A DNA stretch of 64,000 nt, from positions 62,001-126,000 of the forward strand of contig JAFXVY010000089.1 in assembly GCA_017534595.1 (NCBI GenBank), given 5' to 3'. The notes below the pieces were generated by a model that was not told where the DNA came from, did not search any database, and worked only from the letters and a program-made list of their open reading frames with translations. The position numbers and the translations under genes were made by a program. This document shows positions 1-8,551 of this stretch, one piece after another (position 1 is the stretch's first letter; each line of letters begins with the position of its first letter). This DNA comes from Ruminococcus sp. (GTDB lineage Bacteria > Bacillota > Clostridia > Oscillospirales > Ruminococcaceae).

Positions 1-9
1 CCTGTCAGG

Positions 10-1095
10 TCAGATACTTCCCTCGGCGGCTATTATGGGAAGAGTGCGGATAAGCCTGCCGTCGATATAAAACCTCGTCTCGCCCAGCTGTTCGCCTGCG
101 GCAACCGGGAGATACACGAACGGCCTTATAAGCGTTATCCTCTCGAGCCGGCCTATCGCCGATGACGGCATTTTGATCTGTGCGCTCTCGCCGACGCAGC
201 CCAGCGTCTCGCCGCCGGCCGCCTCTATGCGGAAGCCTGAAAGCTCGGGTGTCAGCTGAACATCTTTAAGCAGAGGAAAGCAGCTGTCGTAAAGCTTTTC
301 ATGGTCATCCCAGTCGTCGGGATCGTTGAGCGTAACGCAGATCAGCTCCGCACCGTCCCTGCGGCAGGCAGACACAAGGCAGCGCCTCGCCTTGTCGGTG
401 AAACCGGTCTTGACACCGAAAACGCCGTCGCAGCCGGTCAGCAGCTTGTTGGTATTGGTAAGCCACCGCTTATAGGGCGGAGACCCGAACTCAACCTGAG
501 CGGTCTTCTGACCGCAGAGCTCACGGAAAGCCTCATTATTGAGAGCCTCCCTTGTCAGGCGAGCCATGTCGAGCGCAGTTGAGTAATGCTCATCGGTGTG
601 ATCGTCGAGACCTGAGGGCGTGACGAAATGGGTATTCTCAAGCCCCATCTCGGCAGCCCGCTGATTCATCAGCTCAACGAAAGCCTCAACGCTGCCGGAT
701 ATCCTCACCGCCGCAGCATTGGCGGCATCGTTCCCGCTTGGGAGCAGCATACCCGCTGCAAGCGCCCGCAGAGTGACACTGTCACCCTCGCAAAGACCCA
801 TTGACGACCCCTCGACCTTTATGGCTTCGGGATCCACCGTGAACCATTCGTCAAGATCGTCACGCTCAAGCGCGATCAGCGCGGACATTATCTTGGTAGT
901 GCTCGCCATGGGGAGCTGTTCCTGCTCATTCTTGGCATAGAGCACATCCCCCGAGAGTGCATCAATAACGACGCAGCTCTTCGCCGAAACCTCCGGCATA
1001 GCCGTAACGTCGGCTTCCTCGGCGCCGTTTGCGGCAAAAGTGAAGCAGGCGGTCACTGTCAGCGCCGCCGCTGTCATCATACTTATCAGATCCAT
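10..1095 (-). CDS. D-alanyl-D-alanine carboxypeptidase (peptidase S11, DacB/DacF type)
   Basis: Serine carboxypeptidase that trims the terminal D-Ala from peptidoglycan stem peptides outside the membrane. A hydrophobic N-terminus (about residues 4-22) acts as a signal peptide. The three active-site motifs of penicillin-binding proteins are present in order: STTK at residue 65 (nucleophile Ser65, Lys68), SGN at 121 and KTG at 230. The 361-residue length suits the family. The start has GAGGT about 9 nt upstream. It is the last gene of the run that starts with the site-2 protease, and it follows gerW by 87 bp; that gap contains a small imperfect hairpin. The neighbourhood with gerW suggests a sporulation-linked paralogue (DacB or DacF), but vegetative DacA-like function cannot be excluded from sequence. 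Confidence 0.9.
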   Translation of the reverse strand: MDLISMMTAAALTVTACFTFAANGAEEADVTAMPEVSAKSCVVIDALSGDVLYAKNEQEQLPMASTTKIMSALIALERDDLDEWFTVDPEAIKVEGSSMGLCEGDSVTLRALAAGMLLPSGNDAANAAAVRISGSVEAFVELMNQRAAEMGLENTHFVTPSGLDDHTDEHYSTALDMARLTREALNNEAFRELCGQKTAQVEFGSPPYKRWLTNTNKLLTGCDGVFGVKTGFTDKARRCLVSACRRDGAELICVTLNDPDDWDDHEKLYDSCFPLLKDVQLTPELSGFRIEAAGGETLGCVGESAQIKMPSSAIGRLERITLIRPFVYLPVAAGEQLGETRFYIDGRLIRTLPIIAAEGSI

Positions 1096-1182
1096 AAGCA
1101 GTTACCTCGCAGAACAATATTATGCTTATATTCTGCACACTGCTCAGGTCATTGATACAAGGAAAAATTTATCTTTGGAATT

Positions 1183-1596
1183 TTATTCCTCGTCGGACTC
1201 TATCTCCATGCCCTTGGGAGCCTTCTTGGAGGTCTTCTTGTCGATAAGATCAACGATCTTCTCAACCACCTCGGGAACGGTATTAACGATAGCGTTCTGA
1301 TAGCTGGTGTTGTTGGTCATCTGCAGGAGCTTGGTCTCACCCTCACGGCAAACGATGAAAGCCATGGGCTGAACTGTGATCCCGGCGCCGGAGCCGCCGC
1401 CGAACTGACCGTCCTTCTTGGTGGGAAGATCGCTTCCGCCGGAAGCGAAGCCGACAGATACCTTGGAGATCGGGATGATAGTCGTGCCGTCAGCCGTAAC
1501 GATAGGCTTGCCTACGACAGTCTCACACTCGGTAAGCTCCTTGATCTTCTCCATCGCAGTCTTGACGAGCTGCTCAAGCTTGGTGTTATCACTCAT
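1183..1596 (-). CDS. ytfJ: GerW family sporulation protein (YtfJ)
   Basis: 137-residue protein of the GerW/YtfJ family, which is made in the forespore in Bacillus and is needed for normal germination through certain receptors. It shows the family layout: a short helical N-terminus, then a conserved region with VVGKPI and TTIIPISKVSVGF, a glycine-rich FGGGSGAGI segment and a C-terminal region ending in basic and acidic residues. It lies just downstream of a DUF2953 gene, the same partnership as ytfI-ytfJ in Bacillus, with one small membrane protein gene in between. Family assignment is firm; the exact role in this organism is inferred. Confidence 0.9.
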   Translation of the reverse strand: MSDNTKLEQLVKTAMEKIKELTECETVVGKPIVTADGTTIIPISKVSVGFASGGSDLPTKKDGQFGGGSGAGITVQPMAFIVCREGETKLLQMTNNTSYQNAIVNTVPEVVEKIVDLIDKKTSKKAPKGMEIESDEE

Positions 1597-1617
1597 AATA
1601 ATCTATCCTTTCTTGAT

Positions 1618-1920
1618 TCAATCTGCAAGTTTTTCGATTTTATCCTGATCGTTGTTAACGATCACAGTGCTTCCGAAGGGTGCCGAAATAAGCGAACCTA
1701 CGCTGCTCTCCGCATGGAACAGGCCTTTTCCGCTGTCCCTTTTTCCCCTTTTGAGCAGATATATGCCGAAGAATATTGCAAGCACCAGCATCGGTGTCGT
1801 GGAAACGGAGATATCGACCTTGGTCTTCCCGTCCCTGACCTTGAGAGAATAAACCGTGATAGCTCTCTTATTGTTTTTCTTCTTTTTCTTTTTGCAGACA
1901 CGGACCTTTTTTTCACACAT
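1618..1920 (-). CDS. small hypothetical membrane protein
   Basis: 100 residues, family not recognised. The N-terminus is very basic (a run of lysines around residues 10-18), followed by one probable membrane segment at about residues 43-56 and a polar C-terminal tail. GGGGG precedes the ATG at a suitable distance. It sits between the DUF2953 gene and gerW with gaps of about 20 bp, so it is very probably co-transcribed and may act with them in sporulation, but nothing in the sequence gives a function. Confidence 0.6.
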   Translation of the reverse strand: MCEKKVRVCKKKKKKNNKRAITVYSLKVRDGKTKVDISVSTTPMLVLAIFFGIYLLKRGKRDSGKGLFHAESSVGSLISAPFGSTVIVNNDQDKIEKLAD

Positions 1921-1938
1921 AATATTACCCCCTGTATC

Positions 1939-2898
1939 TTACGCCGCCGCTGCAGGTGCAGCCGCAGCTTCCTTGGCTGCTTTTTTGCGCTTTCTGCGTT
2001 CTCTGAAAAATACTATAAGGAAATTGACTAATGTGCAGAACGCTATGGCTATAAGCGTTGACGGCCTTACCCTTACAGTGACCTCTGCGGCGCCGTCTAT
2101 CTTGTTCTGAACAAAGCAGCAGTTGATATCCACGCGCTTGATCTTAAGCGTAAAGATCAGACCGAGCTTTGCAAGCAGATCAAATACTATCTTCTGAACG
2201 ATACCATAATATATCGCAGCCTCGTGAGCATCGAACCGCCCGACAACGCCCCATATATCTATCCCCTCAAAGCGTATGGCCTTGCAGAACTTCTTAACGG
2301 CCTTCCAACCTATCGGTATATAGGGACGAATCTTGTTGAACTTCTCCTTGAGCGCGGCGATCTTGCCCTTGCCTTTTTCCTTGGGAGGCTCCTCGGCCTT
2401 TTCCTCTTTGGGCTTGTCTTCCTCGGGCTTTTCGTCCTCGGGCTTGTCTTCCGTCTCAGGCTCGGATTTCTCCTCGGTGGGAGCTTCTTCCGGCCTTTCG
2501 GCTTCCTCGGACTTTATCTCTTCTGACGCGGAGGCCTCTTCCTCCTCGTCGGACTTCTCAAGGCTCTCGATCAGAGCATCGAGATCTTCCGGGATATCGT
2601 AGTCTTCGGGGACATTCTCCTCAGGAGGACCCGTAACGGCTGCGGGAGCTTTTTTCTGCCTGCGCGGATAAAGCGTAAGGAACAGCCATTTGGCTTTGAT
2701 ATCTATCCCCTCGGCTCGGCTCACCTTCAGGTGTACCGTGACCGAGAAATGGAGGATCACGACTATCAGTATAAGCAGACAGAGCATCGTCCGCCAGAAG
2801 ATGCCGAAATAGATCAGCAGCACAAAGATGCCTATGATGCCGAGAACTATTGCCAAAAGCTTCAGCTTCTTTTTGATGTCGCACACCTCCCCGCGCAA
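1939..2898 (-). CDS. DUF2953 domain-containing membrane protein (YtfI-like)
   Basis: Protein of up to 319 residues with two closely spaced N-terminal membrane segments (about residues 12-50) and a DUF2953 region split by a long Glu/Pro/Lys-rich linker (about residues 95-180). A C-terminal hydrophobic helix ends in an Ala-rich tail. Located between scpB and gerW, as ytfI is next to ytfJ in Bacillus. The given start is a TTG at 2898 with no ribosome-binding site. A strong GGGGAGG lies at about 2884-2890, placing an ATC at 2877 at the usual distance and giving a protein beginning (M)KKKLKLLAIV. See the finding on this start. Function unknown; the gerW link suggests sporulation. Confidence 0.8.
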   Translation of the reverse strand: MRGEVCDIKKKLKLLAIVLGIIGIFVLLIYFGIFWRTMLCLLILIVVILHFSVTVHLKVSRAEGIDIKAKWLFLTLYPRRQKKAPAAVTGPPEENVPEDYDIPEDLDALIESLEKSDEEEEASASEEIKSEEAERPEEAPTEEKSEPETEDKPEDEKPEEDKPKEEKAEEPPKEKGKGKIAALKEKFNKIRPYIPIGWKAVKKFCKAIRFEGIDIWGVVGRFDAHEAAIYYGIVQKIVFDLLAKLGLIFTLKIKRVDINCCFVQNKIDGAAEVTVRVRPSTLIAIAFCTLVNFLIVFFRERRKRKKAAKEAAAAPAAAA

Positions 2899-2922
2899 AA
2901 GCGCCGTTGATATGTATTGCTG

Positions 2923-3495
2923 TTATTCCTCCGACTCCGAGAGCGAGCCCTCGGCGATAACCTCGTCTATCGTGAGCTGTTCTGCCTGATCGGGCAGCGG
3001 AGGCAGCTCGGATATACTCGAGATCTGGAAGCTTCTAAGAAAAGCATCGGTAGTCTTGTAGGCGATAGGCCTGCCGGGAAGCTCAAGCCTTCCCGCCTCG
3101 CAGAGAAGTCCCTTCTCCACAAGCGAATTGACGGTAGAGGATGAATCCACTCCCCTAACGTTCTCGACAAAGCTCTTTGTCACCGGCTGATTGTATGCAA
3201 CTATCGTCAGTACCTCCATGGCAGCCGCGGAAAGCGCCGAATTCTTCCTGATCTCAAAGGCTTCCTTTATATTCTCGGAGAACCGCTGCTTTGTCGCAAG
3301 CTGAAAGCTGTCCTCAAGTCTCAGAAGCACAAGCCCGGAATCGGGTCTTGCGTACTTTTCCTCAAGTGCAGCTATCACGTTTTTGAGCTCGATAGGCTCT
3401 ATACCCGCAGCAAGTGCGAGCTTGTCGCCCTCTATCGGGTCGCCGCCGGCGAAGAGTATCGCCTCGACAGCGGCGGTCATTTCATTTATATCCAT
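2923..3495 (-). CDS. scpB: segregation and condensation protein B
   Basis: 190-residue ScpB, the winged-helix kite subunit that forms the bacterial condensin with ScpA and SMC and works in chromosome compaction and segregation. Recognised by the N-terminal AVEAILFAGGDPI segment and the conserved ALSAAAMEVLTIVAYNQPVT motif, followed by a second winged helix and an acidic tail. The ATG directly abuts the scpA stop, so the pair is translationally coupled. Length and domain order are normal. Confidence 0.95.
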   Translation of the reverse strand: MDINEMTAAVEAILFAGGDPIEGDKLALAAGIEPIELKNVIAALEEKYARPDSGLVLLRLEDSFQLATKQRFSENIKEAFEIRKNSALSAAAMEVLTIVAYNQPVTKSFVENVRGVDSSSTVNSLVEKGLLCEAGRLELPGRPIAYKTTDAFLRSFQISSISELPPLPDQAEQLTIDEVIAEGSLSESEE

Positions 3496-4920
3496 TCAGA
3501 TCCTAAGCCTCCCAGCTACAGCATAGCTGCGCTCACCGAGCGCGGAAGGAACGCTGCCCCAGAAATATCTGCGCCCGAAATAGTTGGCCTTGAACTGCCT
3601 GTGCGGTTCCTCGCTCATATCGGCAGCCGGCAGAACGACCTCTTCGGCTGGCTCGGGGACGCTCTCCTTTTCGGGCATGGGAGCAAACGCAGGCACAGCC
3701 TCGGTCTTTTCATTAAGTCTAACAGTGTATGTTGCAAGCGCAAAGCGCACGGAATGAGCCTTTGCAGGCTTGTCCTCCGCCGGGAGCACCGGTTCGGGCT
3801 CACTGACAGTCACAGCAGGTTCATCGCGGATGATCGCCTCAACGGGAGTCTTTGTCTGAGTATCGCTCTCCGAAACAACATTCTCGGGCTCAGCAGCCTC
3901 GGAAACAGGTTCAGTTTCAGGCTCAACGACAGGGTTCGGCTCATTGACAGGCTCGGCAGACGTTTCCGGCTCGGAGACTTCTGCCTCTGCCGGTTCAACG
4001 GGCGTATCATCGACAGTCACGGGTTCGGTAACGGTATCCTGTTCGTCTACTGACATATCGGGAACATCCGCCGTATCGTCAGCCGCTTCCGGCTCTTCGG
4101 GAATTTCCGCTGTATCGTCAGCAGCTTCCGGCTCGTCAGGCAGGACAGGTTCGATACTCTCGGTATCGTCCGCTTCGTTCTCCGGCTCTGCGGACTCTGA
4201 TACGCTTTCCTCGTCCTCATCGACAGTGCGGCGAAGCTCGATCTGAGTGTTGTCGTCGTTCAGAAAGATCTTCCCCGACTTTGTGAGCTCAAGCACGGCA
4301 AGAAACGCAGCTATGCGCTCCGAGCGGTCGCTCATGCCGTCATAGAGTGAACTCATCGAGAAATGACCGACAGTTATAAGCCTTGAAAGGATCTCCTCGA
4401 TCTTGGACTCCACCGAAACGATCCTGTGAGAAACGATCGGCGAGAATATGTTGGCCCGAAGGGGTTTGTATTCCTTGACCTTGGACGATATGGCCAGATA
4501 AGCCTCCAGGAGCTCCTGCTTGTCGTGCAGGCGGGTGTACTGCTTGTTTACCGGCAGCTTTACGGGCACACGGACAAACACCGTTCCGCCGGCGTAATCC
4601 TCACGGAGGCGCTGTGCGGCGAGCTTGCAGAGGGAATATTCGATTATCCTGCCCTGAAGCTCCTTTTTGAGTTCCTCAGCCTCCTCGGGCTGCGGCAGGA
4701 GATAACAGGTCTTGATGTAGATGAGTCGGGCTGCCATTTCAAGGAAATCGGCTGCCTGCTCGTAATCCTTAACGTCAAGCTCCTCGATATATGCGAGATA
4801 CTGCTCGAGCAGCAGACTTATCTCGATATCGTAGATATTCAGTTTATGCTTGGTTACGAGATGCAGCAGAAGGTCGAGCGGACCCTCAAACGCATCAAGC
4901 TTGAATGTGACTGCTTCCAT
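3496..4920 (-). CDS. scpA: segregation and condensation protein A with long acidic extension
   Basis: ScpA, the kleisin subunit of the SMC-ScpAB condensin. The N-terminal helical domain (starting VTFKLDAFEGPLDLLLHLV) and the C-terminal winged helix (about residues 170-235, with SRLITVGHFSMSSLYDG) are intact and make up a normal-length ScpA of about 240 residues. The gene then continues for roughly 235 more residues. Most of this is Glu/Pro/Asp/Val-rich and low in complexity, with an imperfect repeat of PEEPEAADDTA. It ends in a more ordered basic/aromatic tail (FGRRYFWG). The ATG at 4920 is preceded by the site-2 protease gene two bases away. The extension is unusual and is treated in the findings. 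Confidence 0.95.
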   Translation of the reverse strand: MEAVTFKLDAFEGPLDLLLHLVTKHKLNIYDIEISLLLEQYLAYIEELDVKDYEQAADFLEMAARLIYIKTCYLLPQPEEAEELKKELQGRIIEYSLCKLAAQRLREDYAGGTVFVRVPVKLPVNKQYTRLHDKQELLEAYLAISSKVKEYKPLRANIFSPIVSHRIVSVESKIEEILSRLITVGHFSMSSLYDGMSDRSERIAAFLAVLELTKSGKIFLNDDNTQIELRRTVDEDEESVSESAEPENEADDTESIEPVLPDEPEAADDTAEIPEEPEAADDTADVPDMSVDEQDTVTEPVTVDDTPVEPAEAEVSEPETSAEPVNEPNPVVEPETEPVSEAAEPENVVSESDTQTKTPVEAIIRDEPAVTVSEPEPVLPAEDKPAKAHSVRFALATYTVRLNEKTEAVPAFAPMPEKESVPEPAEEVVLPAADMSEEPHRQFKANYFGRRYFWGSVPSALGERSYAVAGRLRI

Positions 4921-4921
4921 A

Positions 4922-5593
4922 TCAGCTTATCACAGCCTTGACAATGAAATCCACCCAGAAGGTGAGCTTGTCTATCAGCCACCACATACCCTGCTGCACC
5001 CAGCCGAGGGGCTTGTCGAGGGCACCGCTGACCAGCAGGAGCAGAAATCCGAGGGAGATATACAGCTGATTTTCGATCATGAACTTCTCAACCTTCGGCG
5101 GAGCAAAATAGCTGAGTATCTTGGAGCCGTCGAGAGGGGGGATCGGGATAAGATTGAACGCAGCCAGACCGACATTTATAAGTGTGAAATACTGGAATAT
5201 CAGAGATGTCCACCAAAGCGCCTCCGACGACGGATTGCTGACGTAGGCACCCGCGATAAACTTATAGAATATCATTCCGGCGATGCCGAGTATGATATTT
5301 GCGATAGGGCCCGCAGCGGCAGTGACAGCCATGCCCTTGCGGTATTTCTTGAATCTGAGGCCGTTTACCTGTACCGGCTTGCCCCAGCCAAAGCCTGTGA
5401 AGAAAATGCAGATCGCACCGATAGGATCTATATGCGAGATAGGGTTAAGGGTAAGCCTGCCCTGACGCGAGGGGGTCTCGTCACCGAGCTTATCGGCTGC
5501 CCAGGCATGGGCGAACTCATGGAAGGGTATCGCCATAAATATAACTATCAGCTTAACTCCGTACTTGAGTACGTCTTCCTGTGTAAAGCTCAT
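4922..5593 (-). CDS. site-2 protease family membrane metallopeptidase (M50)
   Basis: 223-residue polytopic membrane protein of the short M50B group. The zinc motif HEFAH is at residues 25-29 in the first membrane helix. The second metal-binding motif lies in the NLIPIPPLDGSKIL segment near residue 165. Family members cut substrates inside the membrane; the target here is unknown. First gene of the scpAB operon, a position seen in many Firmicutes. GGAGG lies about 7 nt before the ATG, and a good promoter lies at 5643-5671. Confidence 0.9.
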   Translation of the reverse strand: MSFTQEDVLKYGVKLIVIFMAIPFHEFAHAWAADKLGDETPSRQGRLTLNPISHIDPIGAICIFFTGFGWGKPVQVNGLRFKKYRKGMAVTAAAGPIANIILGIAGMIFYKFIAGAYVSNPSSEALWWTSLIFQYFTLINVGLAAFNLIPIPPLDGSKILSYFAPPKVEKFMIENQLYISLGFLLLLVSGALDKPLGWVQQGMWWLIDKLTFWVDFIVKAVIS

Positions 5594-5642
5594 TTTATGC
5601 CTCCGCGATAGGTTGTAGTCAGTTTAGTCATAATTATATTTA

Positions 5643-5671
5643 ATTATACCATATATGCCCCGATAATGCAA
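5643..5671 (-). promoter_or_regulatory. promoter of the site-2 protease-scpAB-gerW operon
   Basis: Read on the minus strand: TTGCAT, a 17 bp spacer, then TATAAT. It is placed 50 bp before the start of the membrane peptidase gene. Confidence 0.75.
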
Positions 5672-5742
5672 GCGATTTGCAAAAAATATTTGAAGCAGAC
5701 GTTAAAAAACAGACCCGCCCGCAAAACCCGCACAAAAAGAAA

Positions 5743-5767
5743 AAAGACCGGCCCAAGACCGGTCTTT
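5743..5767 (-). terminator. rpmB terminator
   Basis: Perfect 9 bp stem (AAAGACCGG) around a 7 nt loop, 25 bp after the rpmB stop. On the minus strand it is followed by a T-rich run. Confidence 0.85.
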
Positions 5768-5792
5768 GATCCGAAATAATGAGAGACGGCTG

Positions 5793-5987
5793 TCAGCCGA
5801 GCTCGATCTTGCCGTTGCGCACCGAGCGCAGGCAGCGGGAGCAAGCATAAACATGTGTGGGAGTACCGTTAACGGTAGCCTTTACACGCCTTACATTGGG
5901 CTTCCAAGATCTGTTCGTCCTTCTGTGCGAGTGAGATACCTTGATGCCGAAAGTAACGCCCTTTCCGCAAATCTGACATTTTGCCAT
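5793..5987 (-). CDS. rpmB: 50S ribosomal protein L28
   Basis: 64-residue bL28, a structural protein of the large ribosomal subunit. Cysteines occur near the start (CQIC) and again at CSRC, the zinc-binding version of L28. The conserved SHSHRRTNRSWKPN segment is present. GGAGG precedes the ATG. Transcribed alone from the promoter at 6043-6071 and ended by the hairpin at 5743-5767. In Bacillus this gene lies beside spoVM; here it is about 42 kb away. Confidence 0.95.
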   Translation of the reverse strand: MAKCQICGKGVTFGIKVSHSHRRTNRSWKPNVRRVKATVNGTPTHVYACSRCLRSVRNGKIELG

Positions 5988-6042
5988 AGTTTCGCACCTC
6001 CATTCATTTGAGCCAAATTACTGTTATCCGCAATACCTGAAT

Positions 6043-6071
6043 ATTATAACATACTATTGCAGAAAATGCAA
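6043..6071 (-). promoter_or_regulatory. rpmB promoter
   Basis: Minus-strand TTGCAT, 17 bp, TATAAT, with the predicted transcript beginning about 50 nt upstream of the rpmB ATG. Confidence 0.75.
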
Positions 6072-6107
6072 GCCCTTTTAACAAATTATTTACAAAACTT
6101 ATTTAAC

Positions 6108-8357
6108 TTACGCGGCATAAAGCCTGTCGCGCTTGTTTTTGTCGGGCGGAGCAAAAATGCTGTCTCTGCCGGACTTCTCGGAAGACTCCCCTGTCCAGCC
6201 CTCTTCGGTCTTGTTTATCATATCGTAGTAGATGATAGCGTTGGAAATATTGATCCTTTCCTCGGCGTAGTTCACCCAGCCGGATACATAAGCCTGATCG
6301 ACCACTCCGTTGTTCGTCCTGAGCGCAGCAGCTTCGCTGCCGAACTGCGTATTCGGGAGCGTCTTGTAGATGCCCTCGGAGAGCTCGGTGTACAGCGGAT
6401 TGGGAGAATCCTTATACATCTGATTGCAGGAGGCATAAAGCGCAACATTTTTGTAGCCGTTCAGATCGAAGTAGTTGTCCTTCTGGCTGTCATAGTAGAC
6501 CTTATCGGTAACGAAGTTGCCGTTCGGGAAGGTTACGATGTTCTCCTCACCCTCGGGGATCGAGAAGATATCGTGTCCGAGAGCGTAGTTGTTCTCAAAG
6601 CCGAACATATTTCCGAGCGAAGGCTGTACGTCATACATGCCCATTACGCGGTCAATGTCCTTATGCTCGGTGAGATCCTTGCTCCAGATGATGAACGGTA
6701 CCTTGCGGTTGATGTTGTAATAGAAAGCATCTACCGGGATATAGCCGGGATCGCCGGCCGAAAGTGTGGTATCGGTGAAGGGATCGTAGTTGTAATAATG
6801 CTCGTACTCCTCCTCCTTGACCTTGGCATCGTGATCGCCGTAAAGGACGATAACGGTGTTATCGAGGAGACCTTCCTTCTCAAGGTCTGCCATCAGCTGA
6901 CCGATAGCTTCGTCTGCATAGTGAGCGGACTTAAAATAGCTTCCGAGCTTGGTGCCCTCAAGGAAAGGCGCGGAGACCTGCTCGGTAATACCGGTCTCGG
7001 CATTGTACCTGCGGTACTTGAAATCTACCTCGAAGTCGGAAACCCTTTCGATATCGGTAAAGGGAGTATGGTTGGTGAGCATTATGAGCGTTCCGTAGAA
7101 GTTCTTGTGTTCCTTGGAGATAGACTTTATCATCGGGACAGCCTGCCTGAAGAAGGATTTATCCGAAAGGCCGAGGCCGATCATATCGTCGAGGACGAAG
7201 TCGTTGGAATAGTTATAGAGCTTGTCGTAGCCCAGTGATGCATGGAGATTGAGGCGGTTCCAGTAGGAGCCGTTGTTTCCGTGCATCGAGAAAACATAGT
7301 AGCCCATATCTCCGAGCTTTTTCTGTATGGTGGTATAATCTCTGTCCCAGTAATTTATGGCGACAGTGCCGCTCGACGCGGGCATCAGGGATGTCGCAAA
7401 GGTAAACTCGCTGTCCGAGCTGGTGCCGACGGACTCCTGAGCGTAGAAATTGGTGAAATTGATACCCTCGGATGCGAGCTTCGAGATATTCGGCATCAGA
7501 GGCTCGCCGTTCATATAGGTATCGAGCAGATAGCCCTGAACGCTCTCGGCGTGGATGACTATCACATTCTTGCCCTTGAAGATGTCGGTGTACTCGTTGG
7601 CCTTCTCGGTGACGTCCTCGTTCTTGTTCTTTTCGTTGTAGAAATCAGAGAAGGCTTGCTGTTTCTCGTCGTAGCCAAGCCACATACTTACCTTTGAATG
7701 AACGCAGGAAACGGTATCCGAGAGCTGATAGGTATAGAGCCCGAAGGTACCGAGCACGTATTCTCTGTTCCACTGCTTTGCAAGACGGGAAACATCGGTG
7801 CCGTTAAGGGTGCAGGCGAAGATACCGAGAGTAACGACAGCCGTTGCGAAGGTCGAAAGCGCGTCCTTCCGGCTGAGATGCTCGCCCTCGACCCTGTCGA
7901 AGTAATCGGGCTTTTTCTTTTTGATGAGCACATATACCGCGATCTGCGCTATGACAGACCACAGGAACACAAAATGCTTGGGCTCGATAAGATTTGTAAC
8001 GGCGCCCATGACTCCGCCCAGCTGTGAAGCGGTGGAGATCAGCGAGATCGACAGGAACGAACGGTAGTTCGCATAGTAGATCGAATTGCCCGCCGAGAGT
8101 ATCGCAAAAAGGATATTGATAGTCAGGAAATAAGCGAAGCGGTGCTTCGGCTTGAAGCAGAAGCCGAACAGTCCGAAGAACAGCGCCAGCGCGATGTCCG
8201 CAAGCAGCGGCTTGATGAAATTGTAGTTGAAGCCGACGGTTATCACCCGCAAAAGAAACGAGTTGATGACCGCAGTCACTACAAAGGTGGAGAACAGGAG
8301 ATTGCGGCCTATATATGTCTTGATCCGCTCCCCGATCCCTCGGATTATTTTTTTCAT
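6108..8357 (-). CDS. LTA synthase family sulfatase (LtaS-like)
   Basis: 749-residue membrane enzyme with about five N-terminal membrane helices (residues 20-190) and an extracytoplasmic sulfatase-fold domain. The LtaS metal-binding Glu271 (HAESVQ) and catalytic Thr312 (SVGTSSDSEF) are visible, as is the LYGDHD motif further on. LtaS transfers glycerol-phosphate from phosphatidylglycerol to build lipoteichoic acid or a related polymer. Substrate and polymer type cannot be read from sequence. Monocistronic, with a clean promoter at 8416-8444. The C-terminal 130 residues extend past the core sulfatase region. Confidence 0.9.
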   Translation of the reverse strand: MKKIIRGIGERIKTYIGRNLLFSTFVVTAVINSFLLRVITVGFNYNFIKPLLADIALALFFGLFGFCFKPKHRFAYFLTINILFAILSAGNSIYYANYRSFLSISLISTASQLGGVMGAVTNLIEPKHFVFLWSVIAQIAVYVLIKKKKPDYFDRVEGEHLSRKDALSTFATAVVTLGIFACTLNGTDVSRLAKQWNREYVLGTFGLYTYQLSDTVSCVHSKVSMWLGYDEKQQAFSDFYNEKNKNEDVTEKANEYTDIFKGKNVIVIHAESVQGYLLDTYMNGEPLMPNISKLASEGINFTNFYAQESVGTSSDSEFTFATSLMPASSGTVAINYWDRDYTTIQKKLGDMGYYVFSMHGNNGSYWNRLNLHASLGYDKLYNYSNDFVLDDMIGLGLSDKSFFRQAVPMIKSISKEHKNFYGTLIMLTNHTPFTDIERVSDFEVDFKYRRYNAETGITEQVSAPFLEGTKLGSYFKSAHYADEAIGQLMADLEKEGLLDNTVIVLYGDHDAKVKEEEYEHYYNYDPFTDTTLSAGDPGYIPVDAFYYNINRKVPFIIWSKDLTEHKDIDRVMGMYDVQPSLGNMFGFENNYALGHDIFSIPEGEENIVTFPNGNFVTDKVYYDSQKDNYFDLNGYKNVALYASCNQMYKDSPNPLYTELSEGIYKTLPNTQFGSEAAALRTNNGVVDQAYVSGWVNYAEERINISNAIIYYDMINKTEEGWTGESSEKSGRDSIFAPPDKNKRDRLYAA

Positions 8358-8415
8358 TTGTTCCTCCTATAAGGTCACAGGCATATTATCTGCCAAACGT
8401 CAACCCAACAAGTAT

Positions 8416-8444
8416 ATTTTACTTTTCTTTGTTCAAAAAGTCAA
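8416..8444 (-). promoter_or_regulatory. promoter of the LtaS-like gene
   Basis: Minus-strand TTGACT, 17 bp, TAAAAT, 59 bp upstream of the start codon. The rest of the 8358-8551 intergenic region is AT-rich and shows no other structure. Confidence 0.75.
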
Positions 8445-8551
8445 CTGATATCAAAAATTTTCAGCTAAATATCAAATTTGTATAGACTATTCATCTTTAA
8501 TTGAGTATAATTTACCGAACATACACATTTATATCCGCCGTAACATTCCGA

